Positions 33,600 to 44,267 of a stretch of DNA of 64,000 nt are shown one piece after another (the first letter of the stretch is position 1; each line of letters starts with the position of its first letter). Source of the DNA: Berberis thunbergii. Its lineage: Eukaryota; Streptophyta; Magnoliopsida; Ranunculales; Berberidaceae. The DNA is taken from contig QNQO01000652.1 of NCBI GenBank assembly GCA_003290165.1, positions 496,001 through 560,000 on the forward strand. The letters run 5' to 3'. The notes beneath the pieces are model-generated. The model was not told the origin of the DNA and made no database searches. It saw nothing but the letters and a program-made list of their open reading frames with translations. The position numbers were made by a program, and so were the translations under genes.

Positions 33600-35410
33600 A
33601 AATCGTATTAAGGCAACAATTTAAGGAATGACAAGTGGTCGATTCTAGCGGTGGTACAAAGCAGATGGTCACATATCCAAACCCTTAAACCCAAAACCAA
33701 GCCCATAACTTAAACTCAAAACCTAACCCATAAACCCAAACCCAATGCCAAACCCAAGCAAATCCAAAGGCATATTCCCTCAATTGTTCAAGATTACGAT
33801 TTGTTTTTGCCTTAAATCACTCATTGAACCCTCCCCTTAACTTGTCCATATTCACTTTCTTAATTCTCTATAAATACAAGATAAATTAATGAGAAAGGGG
33901 AGAAGAGAAGGGAAAAGAAAATACAGAAAATTAAAGCCTCTTCTCACAAAGTGATTTTCATCACAACCCCTCAATACCATCTCTCACCGTATCCCCTCAC
34001 TGTGATTTTCATCACACAACACCATCGATAGACACACATCCTCCATTGTCCTCACCTGTCTCGCCACCACCGAGCTCCGCCTTCGTCACAACCGCCACCA
34101 CCATGAAACAGGGGCGTGACAACCCTGTATCGTGTCAAACTTTCATTCCGCCACCACTCTCTGTCCCTCTCCCTGTCCATCATCCATCAACCACCATCAT
34201 CCGGTCACCTCCACCATCTCCAGACAGCACCTCGCGAGCCACCACAGACCGCCTCGCGACAGAACAGATTCAACCACCATCATCACCTCGACTTTGTTCC
34301 GCCTCGCCACAGAGCCAGACAGTCACGAGCCGCCATCTCAGCCTCTCTTCGTCTAGACCTCCTTCCTGTCTCCATCTCTCACGGCCACCAGCACAGAGCG
34401 GCTCGTCCGCGGTGCACCACCGCGACAACCGAAACAGGGCCGCGACATTTCTCAGTTTTTGTTTTTTTCACATCTCTCTATTTCTCGTTGTTGTTTCCTC
34501 ACATTCTCTCTCTTTTGCAGGTTCCAGATTCATTTGGAGGACAAGGACGCTCGCGAGGAGCACGGAGGAAGGCGGAGCAGTGGCGCTGCTCGCTGGAGAA
34601 GAAGGCGGAGCGCGGACACACTGTGCCATTGGCGGGAGACCGAGTCAAAACTGTTTTTGGCTATTCACACCCCCGAATCTGCTGAGTACCACCACAGAGC
34701 GTTTTGAGAACATTTTTTTTCTTGGGATTCATGTTTGAACCACCTGCTGATATGCTGAGTACCACCACATTGAGTTTACGACAAACCAAAGGGGTTGCAT
34801 AATTCATATTGATTTATTTTACTGAATTGTGTGCTTAATTGTTAATTACAATTTATTTCTGAAATTTTGATAAATTGCTTTCACCTTTCATGTTCGAGAA
34901 ATTAAACTTGATATGTTTGGTAGTTAGAACTACCCTTTATCAATATTCAAAGCATGTGTTAAAAATATTAAGCTTAGACTTTGATTAAGTGTGCCCTAAA
35001 AAGACACTTAATACTTGGTAATAGTGTATTTGCTTGAAATAATTTGTTAATGTTTGATAGAAACATGATATAATTTGAATTGGATTTTAACGATCACATA
35101 TTCGGTGTAAGCAAGGGATTCTCATCCTTAAAGCTTCTCGTTTAAATTTTCAGTAATTTAGATTAAAAAATTTTGCTAACTCATTGGTGAGTCCAAGCCC
35201 ACAAAATCCATCTTTTCTTTTATTTTATTTTTCTCATTTTTAATTTATTTTTAGTTTAGTTTTAAAATCACTGTAACCCCATTGCCTCCAAATTAGTTTA
35301 ATTAAATTATTAAATTCAATTGCATCCACTTTCCTCGTGGGATCGACCCGTACTTGCCATTGTCTACCAGTTAGACACCGTGCACTTGCGGTTATCACAA
35401 GTGGGTCAAA
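33600..35410 (+). mobile_element. LTR-retrotransposon-derived stretch nested in the CACTA element
   Basis: The end at about 35340-35400 reads CTCGTGGGATCGACCCGTAC and then GACACCGTGCACTTGCGGTT, sequences typical of plant Ty3-type elements near an LTR end. The middle (34040-34740) is Pro/Ser/Thr-rich low complexity. It resembles the interior of the LTR element at 51,973-54,302: both have a CCACC-rich part, a tgcaggttc-type junction, then aaaactgttttt and ccaccacag. Degenerate AAACCC-rich sequence lies at 33680-33760. I could not define two LTRs. Confidence 0.4.
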
Positions 35411-35801
35411 TTAGCCTATTTATTTAGGTTAGTTAAATTCGCATCAGATCCATCCATGGAGATGACAAATAGCACAAGAAACAAGGCTGCATCAGACCTC
35501 ATCAAGAACAATCTAAAGTAGTCAAGGTATAAACTACTTAAATCCATTTTTTTCTGCAACAAAATCCCATTTTCTATCATTTTCTAATATTTGAATTTGG
35601 TGGGGTTGTTGTTGGTAGAGAGAAGGCAACATAAAGGGGCCAACATCAAGATGTGAACATGAAGGACCCAAGACACCAGTCCCCAAGGTATGTTGTACTT
35701 TGATTATTATCTCCATCGCGATCACTCATTTATGAGACACATAGTGTTCAAACTTTGTAGATTTTGTTGTAGACATCATTTGATGTTGCATTTATGTTTT
35801 G

Positions 35802-36054
35802 GCAGACATTGAGAAGGCTTGCTAAACAGACTCGGAAAGAAGGTTCATTTGTAGACTAGTCGTCAATGATAAACCATTAATTGTTTGTTGTTGTACAACA
35901 CTCTACTACTGTTTGTGATTCTCTGATCAACATTTATTGATTGAGTATTTTATTTTTTATTTTTTGTCTTTGTCAGGCTTATGTGCAGCAGCTTGAGTCA
36001 AGTAGGATCAAGCTCACTGAGCTTGAACAAGAGCTTCAAAGAGCTAGGGTTCAA
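35802..36054 (+). pseudogene. Captured fragment of a TGA-type bZIP transcription factor
   Basis: Exon 35977-36054 encodes AYVQQLESSRIKLTELEQEL then QRARVQ|gtgagt, the leucine-zipper start of TGA factors, which bind as-1 elements in salicylate and redox responses. The preceding fragment at about 35802-35860 reads TLRRLAKQTRKEG, a shortened form of the TGA basic region (normally TLRRLAQNREAARKSRLRKK), followed by a stop. Deletion of most of the basic region removes DNA binding. The rest of the TGA protein is absent. Confidence 0.82.
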
Positions 36055-37432
36055 GTGAGTCGCAAAACCTTTTTTCTTAATTGAAATTTCAGCTTTTGGA
36101 AATAGAATGATAAAAACATAAATCATAACTTGTCAGATTGGATGATAGGAAAATATTTTCCTTCAATCTTTGGAATCGCAACATCTTTGGTGCATGAAAA
36201 GAAATTGATGGCATGGGAAATATATGCTGATCATATTAAACACTTTGTAACATCAAGCTTTTCTTCTTCTTTATGCATGAAAAGTATAAAAGGTCTTCTA
36301 GCGTTCATAATGTATTATAATATCATTTTTACTGAAATTATAGTATAAGGCTGAATTAATATAATAGCTAGAGAAAATAGTATTCAAACAAATCAAATTT
36401 TGTTAAATTGCCATCTATTCTAAAAGCTTGAAGGCAAGATAAAGTGGTTTGTTGCCATGGACAATGTTGATTGGCTTTTCAGTCTACATGACATACTTGG
36501 TCCAGACTCATGGGCAGGTGAGTGGAGTTTAGAACATGTATGTTCGAAGCACTAAAAATGAAACCTTAACATAGGTGATACTAAAGAATTTAGTAAATGT
36601 TGATACTAAAATGAAAAAAATATGAATATTGAATATCAAAGTTTGGAAATATTGTTGTTGGATTCATTATAAAAATGCATAAACTTTTAAAATGATGTCT
36701 AAGATAGAAATATAGGATGAAGATTGAAGCTTTGAAAATTTAAAACATTTAGTGTTAAGAAATACAGAAATGCAGCAGGCTTAGCAAATACAAAAATTTT
36801 GTGAAAGAATAATCAAGTTCAGATGGTTTAGTGCAAAATCCCATTCTTAGTTTCTGAGGTGTTCTTTCTCTCACACACTTAGGCCTCAGTAAACTTGATT
36901 CCCATTTCGTTCAAGCCACAAGTTATACTGAAACAAGGTGTTCTAAAACCTATTCAGATCTGCTTTGTTGTTGTTGTGTGGGATTGTTTATCACTATTAT
37001 TACTTATTTATTTAGAAAAATGTTACGTTGGTAACAGGTAGTATTGTACCTCAGATTGAACTTTCAAGTTGTCATTCTGAATGAACTAGCTAGGTTGTTA
37101 CTGATCTCTTACCCATGAGCTTTAAAATAATGTCTCTGACTTGTTTTAATAAATTGTATCATTCTGCTACAGGTTTGCTGACTATTGTTCACTAGGACTA
37201 CTTCAAGATTGTAGACTATCAAGAGTTGTTTTTCAATGACTTTGGAGATCGTGTTGCTCAGCTTCTACGAAAATCCCTTGGTTCATCTTTGCATGTGATT
37301 ATGTTCGTCTAGCTTTTAAATAATTCAAGTGAAGTAAAACTTAGTTTTATATTTTGCAATTTGGATTCTGTTTACTGATAGTTCTACATTAAACTTTATT
37401 GATTACCAATTTCTAGTTGAACTCTACTGCAG
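36055..37432 (+). other. Captured or intronic sequence of unclear origin
   Basis: A block at about 36430-36530 could encode LEGKIKWFVAMDNVDWLFSL then HDILGPDSWAG and ends at a GT donor, but I do not recognise it. RKSLGSSLH at about 37268-37293 resembles the KSLGSS segment that precedes the alpha-mannosidase exon below. Confidence 0.3.
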
Positions 37433-37658
37433 ATTTTTACTGGCATATTCCCGAGGCATTATGATCCTTCAGATGGTTTCGTATTTGAAATTAACGATGT
37501 TTCTCCTCCCATTTAGGTAAATCCTATTTTAAGTGATCAAAATGTGTTTTGCATCAGGAACTCATTTTTTTGTTTCTTCACTGAAGGACGATGTTTCTCT
37601 GTTTGATTATAATGTTCAAGAGAGAGTGAAGGACTTTGTTGCTGCAGCTATAGCACAG
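37433..37658 (+). pseudogene. Captured fragment of GH38 alpha-mannosidase
   Basis: Exon 37433-37516 encodes IFTGIFPRHYDPSDGFVFEI then NDVSPPI, and exon 37587-37658 encodes DDVSLFDYNVQERVKDFVAA then AIAQ|gtatgt. These match consecutive exons of plant lysosomal/vacuolar-type class II alpha-mannosidase, which trims mannose from N-glycans. The last codon of the first exon is TAG where CAG (Gln) is expected, so it would terminate. No catalytic Asp region is included. Confidence 0.78.
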
Positions 37659-38275
37659 GTATGTGAATGCATTTTTCTCCCTCACTCTACAAATATGAAC
37701 TGTTTTTGAATTACTACCCCAACAATGCTGCTTTCTGCCAAATATTGTTTTTTTTTCCTTAAATCTTTTTTAGGCTTACATCACTACCAAGTGCTGATGT
37801 TCAAATGGCTACCATGATCTAAAAAGTTAGTGTGTAAATTCCAAGGTCAAGATATAATCTAAAATATTACAGTGTATAAATTTAAAAGACAAGTATATTT
37901 TCATATAAAAAAACATGTATTCCATATTTATTCACATTATTAGTCAAGACAAACATTCTTCATGTTGATTAACAAAAGCCATATTTGACATGTATTCCAT
38001 TTTACTTTTAATGAAAACTGTATTTTTCAGTTACACTTATAACACTAGTTGAGTGAGTTTCTTTTATTTCATGGCAACCCTTTTTATTGTTTTTTTGCTC
38101 GTATAGATTGGCTAAAGTCAGCTAAGAAGAAGTTAAGAGTACTAGAGTTTTAACTTTAAAAGGCTTGTAACCTAGTTCATGGAGAAAACTTGCTAAAGTG
38201 ATTAATGTAGTGCCAAATGTGATCAGAACTTTTCTCTGTGCATCATTAAGGTTTTTTAATTAGTCTAGTCTGCTG

Positions 38276-38396
38276 TTGTTGTTGTTGTTGTTGTTGTTGT
38301 TGCTGCTTCTGCTTCTGTTGATGTGGTTGTTGCTGCTGGAGTTGCAGCTCCTGTTGCTGCTGCTGTTGATGTTGTTGTTGCTGTTGTTGCAGCTGT
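38276..38396. repeat. GTT/GCT trinucleotide repeat
   Basis: (TTG)n grades into mixed TGC/TTG triplets over about 120 bp. Confidence 0.9.
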
Positions 38397-38845
38397 AGAT
38401 TATTAAGAGTTTATCGCTGCTGCATGGGGCCACATAAGCTGTGACTGGTTAAACTTATCAATTTGTTGATTATGCTGATTCAGTACTTTAGAACCATCTA
38501 ACTGAAATCCAGGAGTAGGCAAGGCTTGTGATCAAGGTACTTTCTTCATCAATTAATAGTCTCAGAATGTAAAAAATTTACTTTATTTCTTCCCATATTT
38601 ATATTTATATCTATCTGTTTTGCTTCTTCAGGTTATTCCTTTCGTATGGTATATGGCCTTTGCCACATTTCCTGTGGGAATACTAGGTAGGTTTCAGTGA
38701 AGTTGTTGTTTCACTCTTTAGATCTAGACACTACCCTGCTCGAATTATCTAGGTAGAAAGTTCAAAATATAATTCATATCCTAAAACTTTACAGAAACAG
38801 AGATCGTTTTAATATGTTTCATAACGTCTGTTTCATTTTCAACCA

Positions 38846-38882
38846 ACACACACACACGCACACACACACACACACACACACA
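38846..38882. repeat. (CA)n microsatellite
   Basis: About 18 CA units with one G interruption. Confidence 0.9.
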
Positions 38883-39001
38883 TATAGCAAATGTTTTCCA
38901 ACAAGTTACATATATCTCATCGATGCATGCATGAGGTTTTACTATTTGAATGTACCAGAGGTTGGATGTATGCAACTGAGCGATAGACAGCACGTTTGAG
39001 A

Positions 39002-39127
39002 TTAGCATTCTTCAGAGCCATTTTGATTCGGGATATTGGAGCTTTTGATACGAATCTAACTAATGGAAAGATCATTGCTGGTATGACTAATCACATGAGT
39101 GTTATTCAAGATGCTATTGAGGAGAAG
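39002..39127 (+). pseudogene. Captured exon of an ABCB (P-glycoprotein-type) transporter
   Basis: The exon encodes LAFFRAILIRDIGAFDTNLT then NGKIIAGMTNHMSVIQDAIE and EK|gtattg. This is the conserved block between transmembrane helices 2 and 3 of plant ABCB transporters (typically NQDIGAFDTDLTNGKI and NHMSVIQDAIGEK). ABCB proteins include auxin exporters. Only this exon is present; helices and nucleotide-binding domains are missing. Confidence 0.8.
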
Positions 39128-39700
39128 GTATTGTTTATTGCATACTGTTAGCTTTCGAGTGCTCATTATACTTCCTTGTGTTACATTTGTTTTCAACAAT
39201 TGGGCTTTGATAGCATAACAAGCCTTTAACATGGCGATGAAAACTTTTTTTATATGCTTTTACCTGCATCCATTTATATTCAAGTTATGTCATTAATTTA
39301 ATTATATGCCACTTTTTGTTGACTTAATTATCTTATCTTCGATTCTTATTGTTTTGTTTATTCTTTGAGTTTTCATGTATCTCCAGTTTTTCAAGTGTCA
39401 TTCTTCTTCCAATCTTTTGACTATTGATAATCCAAATGAAGGATTCTTGATTAATTTGACTGTAAGGAATGGATCTCTATTGTCTGTCCCGCATCCCTCC
39501 ATACCTTGTAAATTATTTCAGTGCTTTATGCACTAGTTTTAAGCTTTAACATCCTGCTCCTTATTACTTTGTAGTAAGAAAGACTATGATTTTCTACTCT
39601 AGGCAACTAAATGAATGGGTAGTATTTCTGTACCCACTTTCTCTATTCGTCTTTCTCTCTGCTGATTACAAATTTGCAATTTTTACTGTCATGGTTATAG

Positions 39701-39902
39701 GTGGATGCTGTGGTGTATCTGGTTGATGCCTATGACAAGGAAAGGTTTGCCGAATCAAAGAAAAAGCTAGATGTTCTACTATCAGATGAGTCCCTGGCCA
39801 CTATTCCCTTCCTAATTCTTGGGAACAAGATCGACATACCTTATGCAACTTCAGAAGATGAGCTACGCTACTACTTGGGTTTGACCAACTTCACCACAGG
39901 AG
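39701..39902 (+). pseudogene. Captured exon of SAR1 small GTPase
   Basis: After a clean acceptor (gttatag|GTGGAT) the exon encodes [40 protein letters not shown] and [20 protein letters not shown] then NFTTG. NKID is the guanine-specificity motif. SAR1 starts COPII coat assembly at the ER. The P-loop and switch exons, and the C terminus after FTTG, are missing, so it cannot work alone. The frame is open through the exon. Confidence 0.88.
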
Positions 39903-40116
39903 GTACTGGATAGCCTGAGCCAATTTATTGACGCCAAGCCATCTGAAATACTGGTACTACAATTAGCATATGAAAGCAAATTAGCTTGATGGATTGCTTT
40001 TCTCTTGGGCTATTAGCATATGAGATTTTTTTCTCCATGACACCACCATAATTTTTTATGCATTGAAGAATTCTCATATATGTTATTAGTTATAAAGATA
40101 AGTTAACTATATCTGA

Positions 40117-40314
40117 TTGGTTTTTTTTTGTTTTGTTGAGAGAGTCACAGGACAGATTCAATGCCTTAAAAAAAGGATCAGGAAAAAGAGGCTAAGGAAG
40201 TTGATGTTTCTGCTAAAAACCCATCGGAAAGGAGCACATTTTTGGACAAGAGCCTTAATGCTGCTCTACATTCTTTTGATAATCTTTTCTGTCGTCATTG
40301 TCTGGTACTTTTGA
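40117..40314 (+). other. Short frame with C-terminal hydrophobic segment, unrecognised
   Basis: The frame has a basic stretch (CLKKRIRKKRLRK) and ends with about 20 hydrophobic residues. It may be another captured fragment or chance. I do not recognise a family. Confidence 0.2.
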
Positions 40315-40956
40315 CTTGACACGTTTTTGTTTTCAGCACTTATAGAAAGAAAGCTTTCTCCTATGATATAGTGGATATTTAATTTCGTTGAAATTGTTCT
40401 TCGTCTGATGGACTTTGTTCCACAGGTGTTCGATTGTCGTCTGCATGGTTGTTCTCAAGGACTAATTACTTCAGTAAGCTGCAGTTGTTATTCTGCTATT
40501 TATTGACTTGAAATGCTCTGATTCTTTATCATGTAATCAAGTTCTTCTCTTACAGAGTGAAAAACAATCAAGCTGGTGTGGACTTGAAGAAAACAAGGAC
40601 CCGTGTAGTGATCAATGCTATCTCCGGGTAACTTTTGTCATGTCTAAGTTTAAAATGCATACTTCCATGTTATCATTGTTGAAAATGAAGCTTAAGATCA
40701 ACAAAATGGTTATGATATACTCTTCAGCATGTTATAACACCTCCAATTCTAGAGGGTACATCACAAGGAAGGCTAAGAAGTAATTTAAGAAGTAGTTTTT
40801 ATGTGTCAGTGAACTCCATTATGGTTATGGTTTCCGCAGTCTTCACAAGCACACACATACACACTAATATGCCTATTTGTCTTTCCATAATGCCAATAGA
40901 AACAATGATAGGAAGTGATGTAGTTTAAGTAATATTGTCTTCATCAAGAATAATGA

Positions 40957-41391
40957 TTGTCTTTCCACTGCGAAATCCATCCTTCCTTGATCTTAGGTGT
41001 TTATGCTTCTATAATCCCCTTTCCGGACCATAATCAGGTTTGTTACTTATGCTACACTCTTCCTAAGAAATTGATGTTACCTTTTTTCGTCCCTGATATT
41101 CATTTGGCGATGCAAAACAATCTCTTCGTAATACATATCAGTCAGCAATGGGCAAGCAAGCAATGGGGAATTATGTTACCAACTACCAGTTATGAATGGT
41201 GAGTTTGTGGTATCCTGAGTTCCAGGTATAGGAGCTCTTATTCTGTTGTGGATCTTGCCATGGGTCTTTGCCTGTTCATTTTTCTGTTTGTGCAGGACAC
41301 ATTGGCATATGTTCTCTATTATCCTCAGAAGCCTCTTGTTACAACTCATGCTATGGAGCACTTGCATTTCAGACAGCTTTCAGCAGGCATT
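40957..41391 (+). pseudogene. Captured fragment of RNA polymerase II subunit 2 (NRPB2)
   Basis: Three consecutive exons of the second-largest Pol II subunit: about 40957-41037 ([20 protein letters not shown] then DHNQ), 41121-41199 ([20 protein letters not shown] then NYQ) and 41296-41391 ([20 protein letters not shown] then [12 protein letters not shown]). These belong to the hybrid-binding region near the active centre. The middle exon continues L-stop after NYQ, so the frame is dead, and its acceptor looks eroded. The rest of the roughly 1190-residue protein is absent. Confidence 0.88.
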
Positions 41392-42059
41392 GTAAGCACT
41401 TCTTTTTTCATATGATCTTTGTCCTTGCACTTATTAACATTGGGTTTTATGAAATCTTATATTTTTTGTACCACGTCATTGAGTACACATTTCTAAGTAC
41501 ACAAAAGTAAGTTTTTGTTATTCTATTTGTTTTCTAATTAATGAGAGAAATTGAAAACTCCCATCAGTTGTCTTCTTCAGTATTTTAGTGTGAGGTGGTA
41601 GTGATTTTTATTTATATGGTCTGTGGTGTGTGACAATGCCACTTCACTTCTTGAGGTTCTTAGATATAGAATGATATTGTTAGAAAGTTGATTTTTATTT
41701 GTTATTACTTAGGCTTTTCAGATAGCCTCTTATTGGGAGGGGGGTATAACGACCTGTAATTTTGATTTCTTTAGTCAGATTATCTACGGAAAATATCGCT
41801 GAAGATGGAAACAAAATCTCAATTAGAAGAAAGTTTTGATTTTGGTTGTATCTTTTGCAAGCCTCAGCTCGCATAACAACTGCCTGCATTGCTCTATTAG
41901 GAGCATCCTCACTATTTAATGATGTTGCATTCTATTGGGTAGTTTTGATATTCTTTTTACTGAGGTATTGAAAAAGATGGTACTGGCATACAGTAGTAAA
42001 TGACCTGATGCCATTGCAGTTGATGTGGAGAACATAGTGGGTGTTCTCTCCGATGAGCT

Positions 42060-42360
42060 CAAGAATAAAACATCCGGTTAATGTTGCAGCTCTTGTAATG
42101 TTGCAGCTCACAGTTAATGTTGTAGCTCTTATAATAAAATGTTGTGGCTGCAATTTATTTCGTGAATGTTCCCTTGAATGCAGTGCAGGTATGTCTCATG
42201 GCTTCTTGTACCATAATTTCTCTTTGTTTGATTTACGTCTGAACTGTTTCTTTCTGCAGCTTATTTGGGTCAATCTCATCATGGATACTCTTGGAGCGCT
42301 GGCATTGGCCACAGAACCACCAACAGATCACTTAATGCTCAGATCTCCAGTTGGTAGAAG
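42060..42360 (+). pseudogene. Captured fragment of autoinhibited Ca2+-ATPase (ACA type)
   Basis: Exon 42260-42360 encodes LIWVNLIMDTLGALALATEP then PTDHLMLRSPVGRR, a highly conserved part of the P-type IIB Ca2+ pump around transmembrane helix 6. The upstream exon (to about 42188) shows LTVNVVALII and, after a frame change, NVPLNAVQ|gtatgt. The segment preceding it appears partly duplicated (gttaatgttgcagctct occurs twice). ACA pumps export Ca2+ from the cytosol. The catalytic DKTG region is absent. Confidence 0.83.
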
Positions 42361-42524
42361 GTAAGATATCAACATGAAAATTGCAATAAGTATATTTTGT
42401 AATTGAAAATGGGTTGAATTTTGCCTTTTGTGTTGATGATCAAGTACTTGTTTTGATTAATTTGTTGTTCAGCGTAGTTTATTGATTTAAGTGATAATAA
42501 TTGTTTGTGTGTTATTCGTTGTAG

Positions 42525-43790
42525 GTTGTTTTCTTTACTAATTCAGGGACAGAAGTGAATGAGCTAGCTATGATGATCGCTCGGTTGTATACCGGATGCC
42601 ATGATGTTATTTCAGTTAAGAATGCATATCATGGTAACGTTGCCGGGACAATGGGAGTTACTGCTCAATCTAATTGGAAGTTCAACATTGTACATGTATA
42701 CCTCTTCTACAATCAATCCTTTAATATATGGTTTGCTTGAGTTAGTGTTTGTTGTGATTATCCCATTTGTTATATTATATTTTCATAGTTCAGTTTATGC
42801 TTGTCAAAATTTAGAAATGTTTCCAATTATTTCTTTTTGAACTTTTCTTTATTTGTCTTTTCGCTATTTCATTGAAATGTGTGATGAATATTTTAGTATA
42901 TGTTTTGATATCTTCCAAAATTATAAATACTAGTCTTTGTTTTTTGTTGGAAAATGCAATAATAAATCTGAAATAATACCAAATTTCTTATCTAATAAAG
43001 CTTGGCTTTTAGTTTCCTATAAACTTACAATAATTTGTTTCATATTCAGAGTGGGGTTCACCATTGGTTGAACCCAGATCAATACAGAGGTGCGTTCGGT
43101 TAAGATGGAGAGAAGTATGCCAAAGATCGATGTCCAAGATATCATTGACTATGGAACTTCTGGTCGTGTGGGTGGTTTTATCTCGGAGGCCATACAGGTA
43201 TTGCTTTCATCTTCCTTCCATTATTTCATATGCATACTTCATGATCATTGTATTGAAATGTCAATATGATCGTCTACAGGGTGTTGGTGGGATTAAAGAA
43301 TTGGCACCAGGTTACTTACCTGTTGCATACAACATTGTAAAGAAAGTTGGAGGACTTTGTATTGCTGATGAAGTCCAGTCAGGCTTTGCTCATGTAGGAA
43401 GTCACTTATGGGGATTTGAGGCTCATGATGTTGTGCCTGACATAGTGACAATGGCAAAGGTAATTCATACGACTTTCCATGCAATTTTTTTAAGAGAGTA
43501 TCGTAAGTTTATCTTATTGTAGCATCTTTGTTAAGTTTTTCTACGGACATTTTGTGTTGTAAATGTTACTTTCAGTCTGCTGATATGTTTATTGATGTGA
43601 TATGTTCAGGGTATTGGAAATGGCATTCCGCTTGGTGTTGTTGTTACAACCCTTGAGATTGCACATGTCTTGACGCATCGTAGCTACTTCAACACCTTTG
43701 GTGGAAATCCCGTATGTACAACTGCTGGCCATGCAGTTCTGAAAGTAATTGAGAAACGAAAAAGTCCAGGAGGATGCAATGGACTACACA
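42525..43790 (+). pseudogene. Captured fragment of alanine:glyoxylate aminotransferase 2 (AGT2)
   Basis: Four consecutive exons of a class III PLP aminotransferase: 42525-42695 ([26 protein letters not shown]), 43050-43197 ([16 protein letters not shown]), 43280-43459 ([43 protein letters not shown]) and 43610 on ([40 protein letters not shown]). The PLP Lys (MAK) and the DEVQSGF Asp are present. The second exon has TAA for Ser after GAFG and a one-base insertion soon after. The N terminus and the last third are missing. This is the largest captured fragment. Confidence 0.88.
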
Positions 43791-43800
43791 ATGTTGTGTT

Positions 43801-43895
43801 CTGCTGTAATGAATTGGTGCACGTGCTGTAATGAATTGTGAATGATCTAAATTTCTGCTGTAATGAATTGTAAATGTTGCTGCTGTAATGAATTG
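43801..43895. repeat. Four copies of TGCTGTAATGAATTG
   Basis: The 15-mer TGCTGTAATGAATTG recurs four times with unequal spacers just after the AGT2 fragment, near the right end of the CACTA element. Confidence 0.85.
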
Positions 43896-44074
43896 CTTGA
43901 AAGCAATTGCTGGAATTTTCTGATCAGAGGTTGTAAATGTTGTTTTTAAATTTAATAAAAAGTCATATTAAATTTTACTTACCTGATGCAAGAATTGATG
44001 CACGTGCTGAATTATACTTATCTATAAAATGTAATCAAAAGTCATTTGATAGCCAAAAAAAATGCTATGTATAT

Positions 44075-44264
44075 TCTACCATAACGTTTTTAAAACGCTA
44101 TGGTAGACTCTATCATAGCGTTTCAGAAACGCTATAAAATGCTACTTACTATAGCGTTTTTAAAACGCTATAATAGACCCTGCAGACATAGCGTTTTCTA
44201 AAACGCTATGGTATCCTACCATAGCGTTTTTGAAACACTATTAATGACATTTTTTCTTGTAGTG
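44075..44264. repeat. CACTA right subterminal palindromic array
   Basis: Repeated head-to-head copies of ATAGCGTTTT and AAAACGCTAT (about five pairs) fill the last 190 bases before the terminus. CACTA elements carry such subterminal motifs as binding sites for the TnpA-type protein. A related AAACGCTAT lies near the left end at about 30155. Confidence 0.8.
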
Positions 44265-44267
44265 TTC

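Larger units (their letters stand above)
30061..44264 (+). mobile_element. Non-autonomous gene-capturing CACTA transposon (Pack-CACTA), 14.2 kb
   Basis: The left end is CACTACACCAAATAACTCC. The right end, read inward on the minus strand, is CACTACAAGAAAAAATGTC. After the shared CACTACA the two ends align imperfectly over about 30 more bases (ATTTATAGCATTC against ATTAATAGTGTTT). The 3-bp duplication TTC flanks both sides (30058-30060 and 44265-44267), as expected for CACTA/En-Spm. The core AAACGCTAT occurs near the left end (about 30155) and as a dense palindromic array at the right end. No TnpA or TnpD transposase is visible. The interior carries exon-intron fragments of at least eight unrelated plant genes, all on the plus strand, plus a nested LTR-derived stretch. 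Confidence 0.82.

Noticed and set aside
34046..34738. 230-aa Pro/Ser/Thr-rich open frame
   Set aside because: Low-complexity sequence is open in three frames at once, and the same kind of sequence recurs inside the LTR element at 53.0-53.6 kb. No domain is present, so it is transposon interior.
38781..39008. 75-aa frame with a Cys-Val repeat
   Set aside because: Translated (CA)n microsatellite.
30061..44264. Helitron interpretation of the gene-fragment cluster
   Set aside because: Same-strand gene fragments suggest a Helitron, but I see no TC start or CTRR end with a hairpin. The CACTA ends and matching TTC duplication explain the boundaries better.
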